Source: Oncomelania hupensis (lineage: Eukaryota > Mollusca > Gastropoda > Littorinimorpha > Pomatiopsidae). From it: DNA of 64,000 nucleotides. The notes below the pieces were generated by a model that was given only the letters and a program-made list of their open reading frames with translations, searched no databases and was not told the DNA's origin. Location: the NCBI GenBank assembly GCA_036898135.1, contig CM072522.1, positions 6,916,878 to 6,980,877 of the forward strand, given 5' to 3'. The translations under genes were made by a program, and so were the position numbers. Each line of letters starts with the position of its first letter. The first letter of the stretch is position 1. Below, piece by piece: positions 1-11,341 of this stretch.

Positions 1-109
1 AATAAAACAGAGACAATACAGCTCCACCAAAATGAGCGCTTTTGAAAACACTGGTGTTTAGCTTGGTGGGTGAGTGTGTGGAAATATGATTGCTGCTTTC
101 TTCTGTCAG

Positions 110-3100
110 CATGCCTAAGATCTACCTGTACTCCACCCATGACTCCACCCTCATGCCCCTGCTGGAGGTATTTGGCCTCTTTGACTGGACCTGGCCACCC
201 TTTGCTGCTGACTTCAGGATTGAGCTGTTTGAGGACAGCATGAAGAATTTCTACGTCCGAGTTCTCTACTGCGGCATGGTAAGATTTTAGTGATTTTTGA
301 GTCGCATGCAAAGCAATGCGAGCCTTTATACTTGCCCCTCTCCCCATTTTTTTCAAGATTTTTGCAAATCTGAGAAATGAGTCCTAAATAGTCCAAAAAT
401 GACATTTAAAAAAGTGTGTTCATCCGTCCGTCTGTCTATCCGCTGTCTGTCTGTCCGCCGTCCGCCGTGTGCCGTCTGTGCAAAACTTGCAAGTGGATTA
501 ATATCTCAGAACCTATTTCAACTATCACATCCAAACTTCGTAAGATGGTGTATAGCCATGAGACCTCATAAATGATCAGTGAATGAATGATTTCACTTCA
601 AGGTCAAGGTCACAGGGTCAACTAAAATTAGTCAAAAAAGTACAATTTTTCACACATTTTAAATTTTTTTCTAAGTTATTAATATTGAGCTTATTTTTTT
701 GAAACATGATAGATATCAATGAGACACACTCACTATACAAATTTGGTTAACCTCGCTTCGAGGTCACTGTAGCTGTCCAAAATCAGTTAGTATAGGTACT
801 TTGAAGTGGCGTTGACCCTAAAATATGAGAGATATAAAGTCCAAACTTGTTGTATTTAGAGATGCTTGATTGATCTTTCATATATTTTCTTTTTTTGTGT
901 GTTTTTTGAAGGCCAAGGTAATTTTAGGCCTTGCAAAAACATACATACATACATAGGTAATCATACAGTGGAATGGCTCTATTTAATCCATTGTATGCAA
1001 CAACATTGGGTTATTTGATCATAAATGAGCATGAGACGTCAAGGTCATCCCAAGATCAAGTTCACTGAAGGTCAAGGTCATTGGTTTTTTTTGGCCTAAT
1101 ACAATTTTTGCTGTAGATTATTTGATAGTACATGAGTGGAAAATCAAGGTCATCTTAAAGATCAAGAGCATAGAAAGATCAAAGTTGGTACAGTAAAACC
1201 TCAGTTTTGAGACCCTCTCTTAAACGACTTCCTCCAACATACGACCGGAAAAAAAATTCACCAATGCTTTGTACTATATAAACGACCTCTCTTAAACAAC
1301 TACCTCTAAAACGCGACTTGTGACCTTCAAATTATTAAATTTTACGACCTAGCATCTGAAAAATTCAGATTCCAAAGCAATACTATATTTGTGCGCTTGT
1401 AGAAAACAGTTTCGTTTGCAACTTTTAACAGCAGACGATGCATTAAAGCAGCTTGAAATACTCTAAGGAGTTGACCAGATTTGCCCTGAGCAGGGACCTG
1501 TCAGATCTTGCCGACACCATGTCTGTGTTCAAAGTGACATACTAAGAGAACATGCACGGGTGGGGGGATCATGCAAACAAACAAAAATAACCGCTTTCTT
1601 TAAAAAAAAACACAAAAAAAACTATTCAATGATTGAATAAAAATAATTACAACAATATTAATAAGGTTATCTTATAAATAGTTATAACTCCAAACATGCA
1701 CTCAGCACTTACATACACTTTTAAACAACTATCATACCAACATTGATTTTTTATTTTGTAAATGAGGAAGAGGAAGATATTGACTGCATTGGTTGTGAGA
1801 CAGAGTTTAATCTACATTTCTGAAAGATGGTAGATGTTCCCTACACTTAATGGTATGTGTACTTTTGGTACATGTATTTATTTTACTTAATTAATTTTCT
1901 AAATGTCTTTTTCGAAAATGTCCTAGCTCCTTTTTAAGACCCCTCCAATTTAAGACCTTGTTTTAATGGCAATTTAAAGGTTGTAAAACGGAGGTTCTAC
2001 TGTATTACTTTGCATTTTAATGCCACCGTTTTATTTTGTTTTGTTCTGGGCAGTCACTTTTATTTTAAATATTGCAAGTTCCATAAGGAGCATGTGATTC
2101 ATATGGGCTTTGGCCTTCTAGTTTTTATTCACTTGTCATGCTTCCAGCAACGTCAGTCTTGTGTATTCACTCCAAATTCAAAATTAAATTTTGCAAATCT
2201 GCTTGAGATGAGTCCTAAATAGTTGGGATTATCTTTTAAGTAATGTTCATGAAACAAAGAAATTATTAAAAAAAAACACATTAAAAAACCATGTATGTTT
2301 TATCAGAACAAACTTGACCGAACGCCACGCCACGCCACTGTTGTACACTTTTATTGACTGTTATTACGTACACCAACTTAATCAGAAATGGCTAAAAATA
2401 TCATCAAAGGAGAAAATGCTTGTTCAAAAGCTAAATGGGCATGAATAGAAATCACACAAACTGCCAGACATTAAATGGGAAGACTAAATGCTAAACTAAT
2501 GAAGACAGTGATTATAAGATCAGTGAAGTCATGTATGTTTTGTTGTTGTTGTTGCTGCGTGTTTGACTTCACCTTGTAGTGTGTTTGTGTGCCTAACTAA
2601 ACGTTTCAATTATTTAGTTTATAAATGAATACCTTTCGCCTCACTTGTGTCATTGTCTGTTTGTGAGAATGGAAGGTTGTTCCTGCATGTCATTTGCAGT
2701 ATAGAAATACAGGTTTTTTTTAAGGGGAGGAGTGGAGAGTGTGCTCGCTCTGTGTCGTTCAACTTGTATTTCTGCCTGTTTGTCAACACTTACATGGTTT
2801 GGTTGTAGTTTGTGTTTATCAAGGGCCTATAGCATTCAGAGTTATTTGATGTTTGGATTTTTGCCATTGTGTTGTGTGCTCCTGGTTTAGTCTTTCTATG
2901 CAGTAAAGGGTCAATTGTGTGTGTGTGGAGTGCAAGAATTGGGAGAGAGAGTGAGAGGGAGAACAAAAATGTGCACTCATTTGCCTTGGACTTGTTATTT
3001 ATTTCATGTGTGTGTGTGATGATATCCTGGAGAAGATACGCTTATCTTACAAGGGGAGTAAGACCTGTAGGTACATGGGGCGTTAAGCTACCTCTTTCCG

Positions 3101-4812
3101 ACGTTCTTTACCAAGATTCCTAAGCGATGTGAGAGACTAATCATGGTGCTTGGTCACATACAAATTTATATTTGTTCTGGGGTTTTAAAGCATCATTGGC
3201 TCATTTTAAGAAATGCTTTTTGCTAGTCAAATGACTAGTTTAATTGGTCTCAAGAGAAGAAGAGCTAGTGGACACACAACAATACAAATAGAATGACACC
3301 AGTCATATGTATGTGATTTTAACTTTTATATGTTCAACACAAATTCTAACCTGACTTTAATTAAATGTAAATTAATAACTATAACTGTTCAATGTGCTGG
3401 GCAATTTTTTTGTAGCAGTTCTTCTTCATCAAGCATTCCTATGTTTGGATGGTCTTGGTCTACTAGTGTTTTTCCGAGAATTGGTTGACATCAGTTGCAG
3501 TTGAGAGGGACTTAGCTGCTCAGTTTCTGTGAGTGCTTGAGTCTGGTGGTCACTCTGAGGGAGTCTGGTCACTTTCAGGATGATCGGGCGAGTCTGGTAA
3601 CTGCGGGGCCGGACGTGGCGTGGTAGATTTGAGTTTATCTCCTTCTTTTCCACGGGAGCAAGCATCATGCATTGACTCCACAAACCATCCCAGAGCTGAA
3701 TTCTAGTCTCTGGGAATCGTGAAACCATCTCTAGTCTATCACTTTCTTGTTGATGGCTGAGGATTATTGTTCACTTCAGTTCGCTCCTTGTTTAGTTAGA
3801 CCCTCTTCGTTCCAAGCTTCGCGTGTGATACCCGGTAAATGTGGGGTTTACAGGGAATATACAGAAGTCTCTACGTCATCTCAGACCAATCATCTCGCTC
3901 TCGCGACTACGGGAATCTTTTCTCGGAATTCTCTACTCTCATGACCTGTTTCTGGGCCACTATCTGTTACGTCTCAACTTCGTGTCAGAGGAGACTTGCA
4001 TGGTAGATCTTAGAGTGATATGATTCGCGTGGCTAACTAGCGGTCAAGTGACCCTGGTCAGATGTTCGAGTAGGCTAGCTAACATTCTTACTAGGGAGTT
4101 TTGCTTGATGGTATTGGGAGTGAACATTTCAAGAATGTTAATTTAACATCTGCAAACCTTCCCTTTAGAGAGCTGGTAAATTAACGTCAAGTTTTGTTCA
4201 ATACTATCTCTTTATCTCTAAGCTGAGTTACCACATCTCCCCCGCTGGGGTGCCGGGGGTTTTAGTATAAATAGTATCCCCACTTTCTGGAAATTTAGTG
4301 CTCTTTCTCATTCCTGCTCTGTTCTATCAATCTGCTATACTATCTTCTTCACTAGACCAGTCACCTACCTTTTTTCTTGAAAAATCTTCCGGGACAAGAC
4401 TCCTTATTTGTATATGAGGTCTGTTGGATCAGCTTGGGAATATTGGACGCTTTCTGCCAGGTGGTCACTAGGGCTTCCTATGATGTTATTATTTAGCAAT
4501 GTAGGCATTTTATATGTATGTGTTTTGTTGATATTTTATAATGATGTTTGTATTCTATTTTGTTTTTGTAAACGGGGGTTCGATAAATTAGAGTACAGCC
4601 TCAGCGTCCCCTGCGTGGGATGTCTTTATTGTAAAGTGACTGGCTGGTGGAGAGCTTTCAGTTTTACCACTAGGGTTGTTTCAGCAGATCTTTTATGCGG
4701 ATTAGGGGATGTCCGGTCCTGATTTGGCTCGGAAGAGTCCGCTGGACCTAAAGCAAAAATCATGTAATGTAATGTAGTTACCACATCTTTGTCGTCTACA
4801 TTTATGATATTA

Positions 4813-4861
<49 letters not shown>

Positions 4862-7572
4862 GGTGTGTGTGTGTGTGTATATATATAGTTTCTGAGAACA
4901 TCCTATATAACGCTATGTAATGCAATCACTTGTAGACGGACCGCTAACCCTTACCCTAACCCTTTTCGAGTTGTATATGTGTCCCTAGCCCTTGCCCTAA
5001 CCCTTTTCTCTAAAAAAAAGTTTTTTTGCGTCCCCAGAACCCATTTCCAGAAGTCATCTTGGATCTGGGGACGGTCTCATGTTCCCGGATTCACTTTCCG
5101 TGTACTCAGATAACCGTACAGAGAACTGTTAACCGGTTATGTGGGGACATTTTATAAGACTATATATATAATTTTTGTTGCCTTTCTCAGTACTAATAGT
5201 GCTTGCTTCTTGTCATGTATATAAATTATTTATTTATTTCCTTGTTCCTTGTTCTAATATTATATATAAACAATTAAATATAAATTTATCTAAGTGCATA
5301 TGTTCATATGTTCATACGCCTAGGTGTGTGGGGGTGTATGTATGACCTTATGTTTGTGAATGTTTTTGTGTACGAGGTGTGAATGCATGTGCATGCGTGT
5401 CTGTGTGAGTGTGTTTGTGTGCATGTCTCTGTCTGCATGGTTAGTTAACCTTGTTATTTTTGTAATTTCATTATTTTGTTATTCATAAAACTTATTGTTT
5501 GTTTGTGTATAAGTGTGTTTCATTTTTTTTTATAAATGTTTGATCAATTTTTATTTATTTATTGCAACCTTGCTGCAGCCAAAGGCGATCAGAGGGCAGA
5601 ATAGAACCATCATACCTTGGGATGAGTTCCAGACCGTGGTTGAACCCTACCTCATCAAGCGAGGTGAAGAGTATGATGGTATTTGTGCCTCAGATGTGAT
5701 TGAACAGCTAGCCTCGGGTAAGTACATGCACAATGGGTTTAGGATTCATTTATGGATTGACATTAAATTGACTGATAAAAACAGAAATAAATTTACAAAT
5801 TGACATTAAATTGACTGAATTTTATTTTACAAAAAATTAATTTATAGATTGATGTTAAATTGACAGATTAAAAAATAATAATTTATGGCTGGACAATAAA
5901 TTGATTGATTAATTTTTTTTACATTAAATTGACTGAGTTCCCCCAAAATTTAATTTTTGGATTGACATTAAATGACTGATTTTTATTATAAAAAAAAAAA
6001 AAATTATGAATTGACGTTAAATTGATTTTAAAAATAAGATTATTTATGAATTGACGTTAAATTGACTGATAAAAAATTTATAATTTATGGATTGACAACA
6101 AATTGACTGATTAATTTTTGACTCACATGCAGAGCAATGTGAGTTTATGCATTCACTCCCCCGAAGAATGTTTTGAGATTTTTGCAAATATGTGCTAGAC
6201 AAGTCCTAAATAGTCCAAAAATGACATTAAAAAATGTTGGCTGTCAGTGGATTAATATCTCAGACCTATTTTAACTATCACAACCAAACTTTGTAAGATG
6301 GTGTTTACCCATGAAACCTCATAAATGATCAGAATGACTTCACTTCAAGGTCAAGGACACAAGGTCAACAAATTTTAGTCAAAAATGACAATTTTTAACA
6401 AAATTTCACTTTTTAAAAATTGGTTATTAATATTGAACTAATGATTCTTTGACGCATAATAGATATCAGTGAGACACACATATTGTACACATTTGGTCAA
6501 GGTCACTGAAGCTGTCCAAAGTCGGTTTAATATAGGTACTTTGAAGTGACTTTGACCCTAAACTATGAGAGATATAAAAGTCCAAACTTGTTGTATTTAG
6601 AAATAATAGATTGATCTTCCATATATATTCAGTTTTTGCGTTGAACTTGAAGGTCAAGGTCATTTTAGGCCTTGCAAAAACATGCAAAAAATAGGTAATT
6701 GTACAGTGGGATGGCTGTTTATTTAACCCATAGTATGCAATAACATTGTTTTTTTTTAGCAGGCATGCATGAGAGGTCACGTGAAGAAGGTCAAGGTCAT
6801 CAAAAGTTCAAGGTCACTGAAGGTCAAGGTCATCCCAATGTCATCGTTTTTTTGGCCTAATGCAACTTTTGCTGTAGTTTATTTGATAGTACCTGAGTGT
6901 ATTTGGAGCTGGAGGTCAGGGTCATCTCAAAGGTCAAGAGCATAGAAAGATCAAAGTCAGTATTTCTTTGCATTTTAATGCCACAGATTCATTTTGTTTG
7001 TTTCTGGGCAATCATTTTTATTTTAAATATGAGTTCTACAAGAGCACGTGAGTCATATTGGGTGTGGCCTTCTAGTTTTTAATGGATTGACAATTAAATC
7101 GAGCGATTTTTATTGTAAAAAAAAATGTTTGGGTTGACATTAAATTGACTGATTAAAAAAAATAATAATTTATGGATTGACAATAAATTGATTGATTAAT
7201 TTTTTTTTAAAGATTGACTGACTTTTTTCTTTTTTTTAAATTTTAATTTACTAGTCAGATATTTCCAATAGACCAGTTTTCACTATTAGAGTCGACCTTT
7301 ATCTGGACATCTTGCAAAAAGAGTGCCAGAAGCCTATCAAGAATATGTATTGTGCGTAGGGGTATATCTTCTACAATAACCACCTCTCACAACAAACGAC
7401 TTGTAATGTGGTTGATTTGTTCACGTTGCATTGATTTTAGTTGGTGTTGAACTCAATGATTGAATTGTTTTGATTTGATTTGATTTGATTAACAGCCCTG
7501 CTGGAGCATGATGAGGGTGAAGTGGAGACGCCAGACATCAAGAAGAAGTCTGAAGTTCCAGCTGGGATGTAG
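110..7572 (+). CDS. ACP6: Lysophosphatidic acid phosphatase type 6-like (histidine acid phosphatase), last three coding exons
   Basis: Three exons join in phase: 110-278 (acceptor CAG before 110, donor GTAAGA at 279), 5579-5717 (acceptor TGCAG, donor GTAAGT) and 7496-7572 (acceptor AACAG, stop TAG at 7570-7572). Exon 1 starts in phase 2, the 278/5579 junction is phase 0 and the 5717/7496 junction is phase 1. The first exon carries the C-terminal histidine-phosphatase signature: a YSTHDSTLMPLL segment with the catalytic HD pair, then TWPPFAAD and an ELFED strand. This spacing is closest to ACP6, the mitochondrial phosphatase that converts lysophosphatidic acid to monoacylglycerol; that assignment rests on knowledge of the family. 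Exon 2 encodes the RGQ...PWDEF segment typical of the family's C-terminal end, and exon 3 a short acidic tail ending PAGM. The catalytic RHG motif and all upstream exons lie outside the window. PXYLP1-type phosphatases are the main alternative. Confidence 0.82.
298..2135 (+). repeat. Rep-A interspersed element, copy 1 (AAGGTCA-rich), split by a DNA transposon
   Basis: It begins GAGTCGCATGC about 20 bases after the exon donor and ends near CTTCTAGTTTTT. Matching copies lie at 6112-7080 and 11342-12797. The element is about 0.95-1 kb without its insert at 1191-2002 and contains repeated TCAAGGTCA / AAGGTCAAGGTCA motifs. A short second start of the same repeat follows at about 2146-2222. No coding capacity is visible. 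Confidence 0.75.
1191..2002. mobile_element. Non-autonomous pogo/Tc1-mariner-like DNA transposon nested in Rep-A
   Basis: The ends are inverted: CAGTAAAACCTCAGTTTT on the left, and on the right GTAAAACGGAGGTTCTACTG, whose complement begins CAGTAGAACCTCCGTTTT. Both ends are flanked by TA (1189-1190 and 2003-2004). The other Rep-A copies read TTGGTATTACTTTGC or similar across this point with no insert, so they show the empty site with a single TA. TA target duplication and a CAGTARAACCTC end are typical of the pogo/Tigger group. Internally, around 1430-1465, a frame reads DDALKQLEI, weakly like the C-terminal part of Tigger-type transposases. The rest is AT-rich with no long ORF, so this is a deletion derivative. 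Confidence 0.78.
2223..3420. other. Intron 1 sequence, nothing recognised
   Basis: T/G-rich intronic sequence with short runs only. I see no exon, no repeat copy shared with the rest of the window and no RNA gene. Confidence 0.4.
3421..4225. other. Unresolved higher-GC block in intron 1
   Basis: This block is noticeably richer in G+C than its AT-rich surroundings and has several short open frames in both directions. It looks like a decayed repeat or retroelement fragment, but no motif supports a name. Confidence 0.25.
4239..4775 (+). mobile_element. Rep-B retroposon, full-length copy with 13-bp target-site duplication
   Basis: The element starts CCCCCGCTGGGGTGCCG, has TATAAATAG near its 5' end, and ends with a short ATGTAATGTA tail. 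It is bracketed by AGTTACCACATCT at 4226-4238 and 4776-4788. The 3' part (CCTGATTTGGCTCGGAAGAG onward) recurs in 5'-truncated copies elsewhere. It has no intact ORF of a known protein. The duplication and tail show retroposition; I cannot tell whether it is a SINE or the end of a LINE. Confidence 0.8.
4815..4880. repeat. (GT)n microsatellite
   Basis: Nearly uninterrupted GT dinucleotides just downstream of the Rep-B copy. Degenerate CCCTAA-like words follow at 4940-5010. Confidence 0.95.
4881..5578. other. Remainder of intron 1, nothing recognised
   Basis: AT- and GT-rich sequence leading into the exon acceptor at 5577-5578. No further feature seen. Confidence 0.4.
5748..7235 (+). repeat. 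ATTGACATTAAATTGACTGA minisatellite in intron 2, interrupted by Rep-A
   Basis: Degenerate units of about 35-60 bases built around ATTGACATTAAATTGACTGA occupy 5748-6111 and resume at 7081-7235. The Rep-A copy lies exactly between, so the array predates the insertion. Confidence 0.8.
6112..7080 (+). repeat. Rep-A element, copy 2 (uninterrupted)
   Basis: Aligns to copy 1 along its whole length from GACTCACATGCAG to CTTCTAGTTTTT and lacks the pogo-like insert. It carries at least eight AAGGTCA-type words, for example around 6346, 6498, 6646 and 6780-6835. Confidence 0.8.
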
Positions 7573-7862
7573 GTGCCTTTGTCAGCACCTCCACAACATT
7601 CCCATCCACGACAGGAAGAAGAAGTTGTAGGGGAGAGAAAAGACTTTTTAACTCGTGATTCAGCAATGTTAACTTACAAAGGGCAGAAGAAGATTAGAAA
7701 ACAATGTATCCAACACTTTGATGGGAAAAAAAAAGCACAATAAGCAATGTATCTATCACAGTTAGTTTGACGAAACCATGCTTACTTTGATGAACAAATA
7801 TGCAACAAGCAATATATCGAACTCGGCGTATGAAGGAAACAAATTCCCCGAAGAAGAATAAA
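7573..7862 (+). promoter_or_regulatory. Putative 3' UTR of the ACP6-like gene with AATAAA at 7857-7862
   Basis: Sequence after the TAG stop holds no coding signal. The first AATAAA on the + strand lies 285 bases downstream, a plausible polyadenylation signal. Later AATAAA matches exist (15603-15608, for example), so the true transcript end is uncertain. Confidence 0.35.
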
Positions 7863-9050
7863 GAAGAGTAGGAATACACAATGAAACATAAATAGGTAGA
7901 AAAGGAACTCTCGCCAAAAAAAAAAAATCCTCCTACACTTGGAGTGAAAGATGAAGACGGAACATACACACCAGTATTCATGACTGAGAAAACTCTGCAT
8001 GGCACAGCATAGCATAGTATAGTATAGTGTAGTATAGTATGAGCAGCACAAACGCTTGGACATTTCTGTGTGACTTAATGAAGATCGTATCACATCAAAC
8101 ATCTGGAATACATCTAGTCATTAGATATAGATGAGGCAATGGAAGTAGGGACCAGAATGGGGCTTGATGGTATTCACTTTGAAATTTAGGTTGTCTTTCA
8201 AAAGCGAGGGATCTTGAAATCATCCGCATATTTGCTTTACCATGGATGTATGGATGAGTGTTAGCGGTATATAAAACATCACCAATCAAAGTGGAACAAA
8301 ATGAAAGAGAAGCAGCGGTGAGTGGTGAGAGATGGGGGGAAACAGTGAAGGGGTGTGGGAGGGGCAGGGGGAAGGAGGGAGAGCAGGGGTGCCTGTGCTA
8401 AACATATCAACTTCCTCAATCAAATTTAACTGATCCAACGACCACCCAAACGCCGTTTAACGTTTTCTCCGACGACGTTGTTTTTCAAGATATGAAATTC
8501 TTCCTCGACCGGACAGAAGCAACAAACTCCAGTTGTAAAAAAATAAGAATTTTCTATTTGTTGCGACTTTTTTTTTTTTTTTAAATGTTCAAGTAAAACT
8601 ATGGTTCGATAACGGAAATTCTTATTTGTGAAGTAAGGTTCAATGTGCTGCATTGAATTCTCCAGTAATGAGGAATACAGATTTCTTAACCTGACTTTTT
8701 GATGGGTGTTTCCTCCCTGCTATGGTTAACTTTTTCTCCAGCATGCTGCTTCATAAAGGAAGTTATTATTTGCTAAGACATGGTGTGCTATATTGAATTC
8801 TCCATGTTGCTCGACTTAACTTGATTTGACTTTTGACTTGACAAACAATATGTCTCAGTGCCATAAGAACATAGAACATGCTGGAACGATCAACTTTGAA
8901 CTTTTGGAATTTGCATTTTCCTGTTTGACCATCCAGATTTTGTGCCATCTAGCAGTTTTATTTTTTGTTAAAAAGTGAAAATAAATTTGGCGATTTATTC
9001 GTATTGGGAGAGCCTTTAAAAAAAAATAATTATTTTAGTGTGTGTGTGTG
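7863..9050. other. Intergenic sequence, nothing recognised
   Basis: Contains a short AGTAT-type run near 8010-8040 and poly-T at about 8570-8582. No gene, RNA or shared repeat is visible. Confidence 0.4.
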
Positions 9051-9052
9051 TC

Positions 9053-9320
9053 TAGGTAGAAACGCCGTTACTCTGACATACACTTGAAACTCTACGTTCT
9101 TTCTTTTGACGGACCCCATTATTTGACGTCAAAACAGTGTTCCGATAGGGTTAGGACTGTGTTAGGCTTAGGGTTAGTTTAAGGGTTATGGTTAGGATTT
9201 GGGTTAGGGTTAAAGTTAGGGTTAGGGTTAGCTTAAAAAAGAAAGGACAAATTTGTAAAAATGTTAAAGTATCGTATGCAGAGTTTCATGAAAGTCATCA
9301 CAACGTCGTTTCTACACGGT
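9053..9320. mobile_element. MITE with about 45-bp inverted ends and telomere-like core, copy 1
   Basis: The left end reads GTAGAAACGCCGTT...TGAAACTCTACG. The right end, read on the other strand, is GTAGAAACGACGTTG...CATGAAACTCTGCATACG. The centre (about 9148-9232) is a run of degenerate GGGTTA words. GT repeats flank both sides. A second copy is at 54647-54922. Confidence 0.72.
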
Positions 9321-10009
9321 TGTGTGTGGGTGTGTGTTCTAATGGCTTTGGAAATGAGAAGAGCAATAATACTTGATTGTCTATTCAAACATGTTGGGTG
9401 GTTTTCACAAATTGGCTGTGCATGTATTTCAACAGTTGTAAAATGAGAACATAAAATTTAAAAAAGACTACCTGTTCAAAATTGTGAGATTTGTTTTGTG
9501 TTTATGGTGTCTGTTTGGGAAAATTCAAATCATTTTACAAAGTATTCAACTGTCTGTTGAAAATGTTTACAATCTTTTCAGAATTTGTTTTGTGTATTTC
9601 CTCAAAGAAATTTTAAAAAAGGAACACCAGTTTGTCTTTGAAGGCTGCCATCTTGCCATTTTATGTGATTCTCATGTATTTCCTTGTGTTTTTATGGGGA
9701 CATTGAAGCTTTGTGATGAGAAGATAAATATTTCTAGGTCCATATCGATTGTGCATTTTGACAGGTTTGGGAAATGTCAAACTTCAATCATTTTTGACTG
9801 TAGTCTCAACTTTCAGCTTTAGAAAAATATACTGTCAAATAATATGTGTGGGTCACACATGTCTTTCTTTAAAAAAAAAAAAAATCTTTCTTCCGTTGTT
9901 GAAACAGAAAGGTTGCTGAGAATATGATCTTAACATTGTTTTGAGGTTATTTTATGTGTGCTGTGTTGGCGTTCGAAAGCTGGAGAATTGGTTTGTGCCT
10001 ATTCCAAGT
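9321..10009. other. Intergenic sequence, nothing recognised
   Basis: AT-rich with a 112-codon open frame on the + strand at 9484-9822 that has no recognisable motif or flanking splice pattern. I do not call it a gene. Confidence 0.35.
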
Positions 10010-10700
10010 TTTGTAGATACTTCTTACATTAATGTATCTTATAATCTTATTGTATCTTTTGTTTTTTTGTAAAGTCCAAAGTGTGTACATATTTCTTATA
10101 TTAATTAATGTATCTTATAATCTTATTGTATCTTAATGTGGGTTTCTTGCAAAGTCCAAAGTTGGTAGATATTATATTAATTAATATTTTTTTATATTTC
10201 CTATAATTAATGTATCTTATAATCTTATTGTATCTTAATGTGGGTAATGTATCTTATAAAATTATTGTATCTTAATTTGGGTAATGTATCTTATAATCGC
10301 AGTAGTGCAGTGGTTTGGACACACGCTAGCTAGCAATGTTTCATGTTAAGCAACGTCGGGCGGGGTTATTACTTGCATGGATGACCACACTTTGAAGGCA
10401 AATTACCAGACGACACAAAGAAAGACTGAAAATAAGCGCTCAACACACCCGAGTCCAACCATATCCAGCTATGAATGAGCACCTGGATCTGTTTAGAAGG
10501 TAAAGCAGTGAGGGAGAGGAGATAGGCACAGCCCCTCATAAAACTGGCCTAGATAAAAGAGGTCCCAAATGCCACTCTCCCCAAAGGCCAAAAGGTTACG
10601 AGAAAGCCTTTACCTTTTGTATAATCTTATTTATCTTATGTGCGTTTGCAAAGTCCAAAGATTGGAAATATTTCTTATATTAATGTATCTTATTATCTGT
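10010..10700 (+). repeat. Tandem array of about 65-bp AATGTATCTTATAATC units, split by a 5S-derived SINE
   Basis: Units containing ATGTATCTTATAATCTTAT and GCAAAGTCCAAAG repeat from 10010 to 10296 and resume at 10612-10700. The SINE sits between them. Confidence 0.75.
10297..10611 (+). mobile_element. 5S-rRNA-derived SINE
   Basis: Positions about 10345-10390 (GTTAAGCAACGTCGGGC, then TTACTTGCATGGATGACCAC) closely match the internal promoter region of eukaryotic 5S rRNA, covering box A, the intermediate element and box C. The first part of 5S is diverged and the sequence after the match is unrelated to 5S, so this is a SINE head rather than a 5S gene. TATAATC occurs at both borders and may be the target duplication. 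Confidence 0.7.
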
Positions 10701-11210
10701 GTGTGTTTTGCTTTTTTTGGGTGTGCCAAACTGCACTTTGTTGAAGTTCTCGAGGATTCTCTGTATGCTACTTTGCTTGGCCTGTGACATTTGTATTCTT
10801 TTCCCCAGCGAGGACAGTGTTTTACATCTTATGACCTGGGGGCATTAAGGACAAGAATTTACATGAGTCTTGAGGCCGCTGTGTTGGTTTGGGGATTAGA
10901 CGTTGAGTAATTAGGTGTCAACACATTTTTTTTAACACAAGTGCACAATAATTAATTGACACAAGTTTATACTAGGAATATTGTGTGCTTTCCCTGTCCA
11001 GAGGCACACAACTCCGAAAAGTGTGCAAGCATTACTCCTGATATTGTGTTGTTGTTGTTGATGATGAAACATAATGCCGTTTCTCTTTTTTGTAGGATAT
11101 GATATTGGATTTTAAATTCCTATAACTTGTTACCAAGGTCTCCACATATATAGCATTTATATTTTATTATCACATGTATATAATTGTTGCAGATTTTTGG
11201 CTCCCATGCT
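10701..11210. other. Intergenic sequence, nothing recognised
   Basis: No repeat shared with the rest of the window and no coding signal. Confidence 0.35.
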
Positions 11211-11335
11211 TTCAGTGTTACCATTAGAGTTGTTTCAGCAGATTTTTTATACGGATCAGGGGTGAGCCCTCTTTCAACCAAGTTGTCCTGATTTGGCTCT
11301 TTGCAGTCTGCTGAACCCTATAAACAAAAGCTAAC
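11211..11335 (+). mobile_element. Rep-B 3' fragment (variant B)
   Basis: Matches the Rep-B 3' end (GTTGTTTCAGCAGATTTTTT, then CCTGATTTGGCTC) with the variant ending TTTGCAGTCTGCTG. 5'-truncated. Confidence 0.65.
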
Positions 11336-11341
11336 TTACTG

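Noticed and set aside
3429..3728. 99-codon - strand open frame rich in Ser, Arg and Thr
   Set aside because: Low-complexity composition, no domain and no splice partner; left as part of an unresolved block.
4408..4722. Open frame of about 100 codons repeated at 15858-16133
   Set aside because: It repeats because both lie in Rep-B retroposon copies. Other Rep-B copies break the frame and no protein motif is visible.
9484..9822. 112-codon + strand open frame
   Set aside because: AT-rich, no conserved motif, no flanking exon pattern and no repeat family match; it is within what chance gives in such sequence.
10345..10395. 5S rRNA gene
   Set aside because: Only the internal promoter region matches; the 5' and 3' thirds of 5S are absent, so it is a SINE head.
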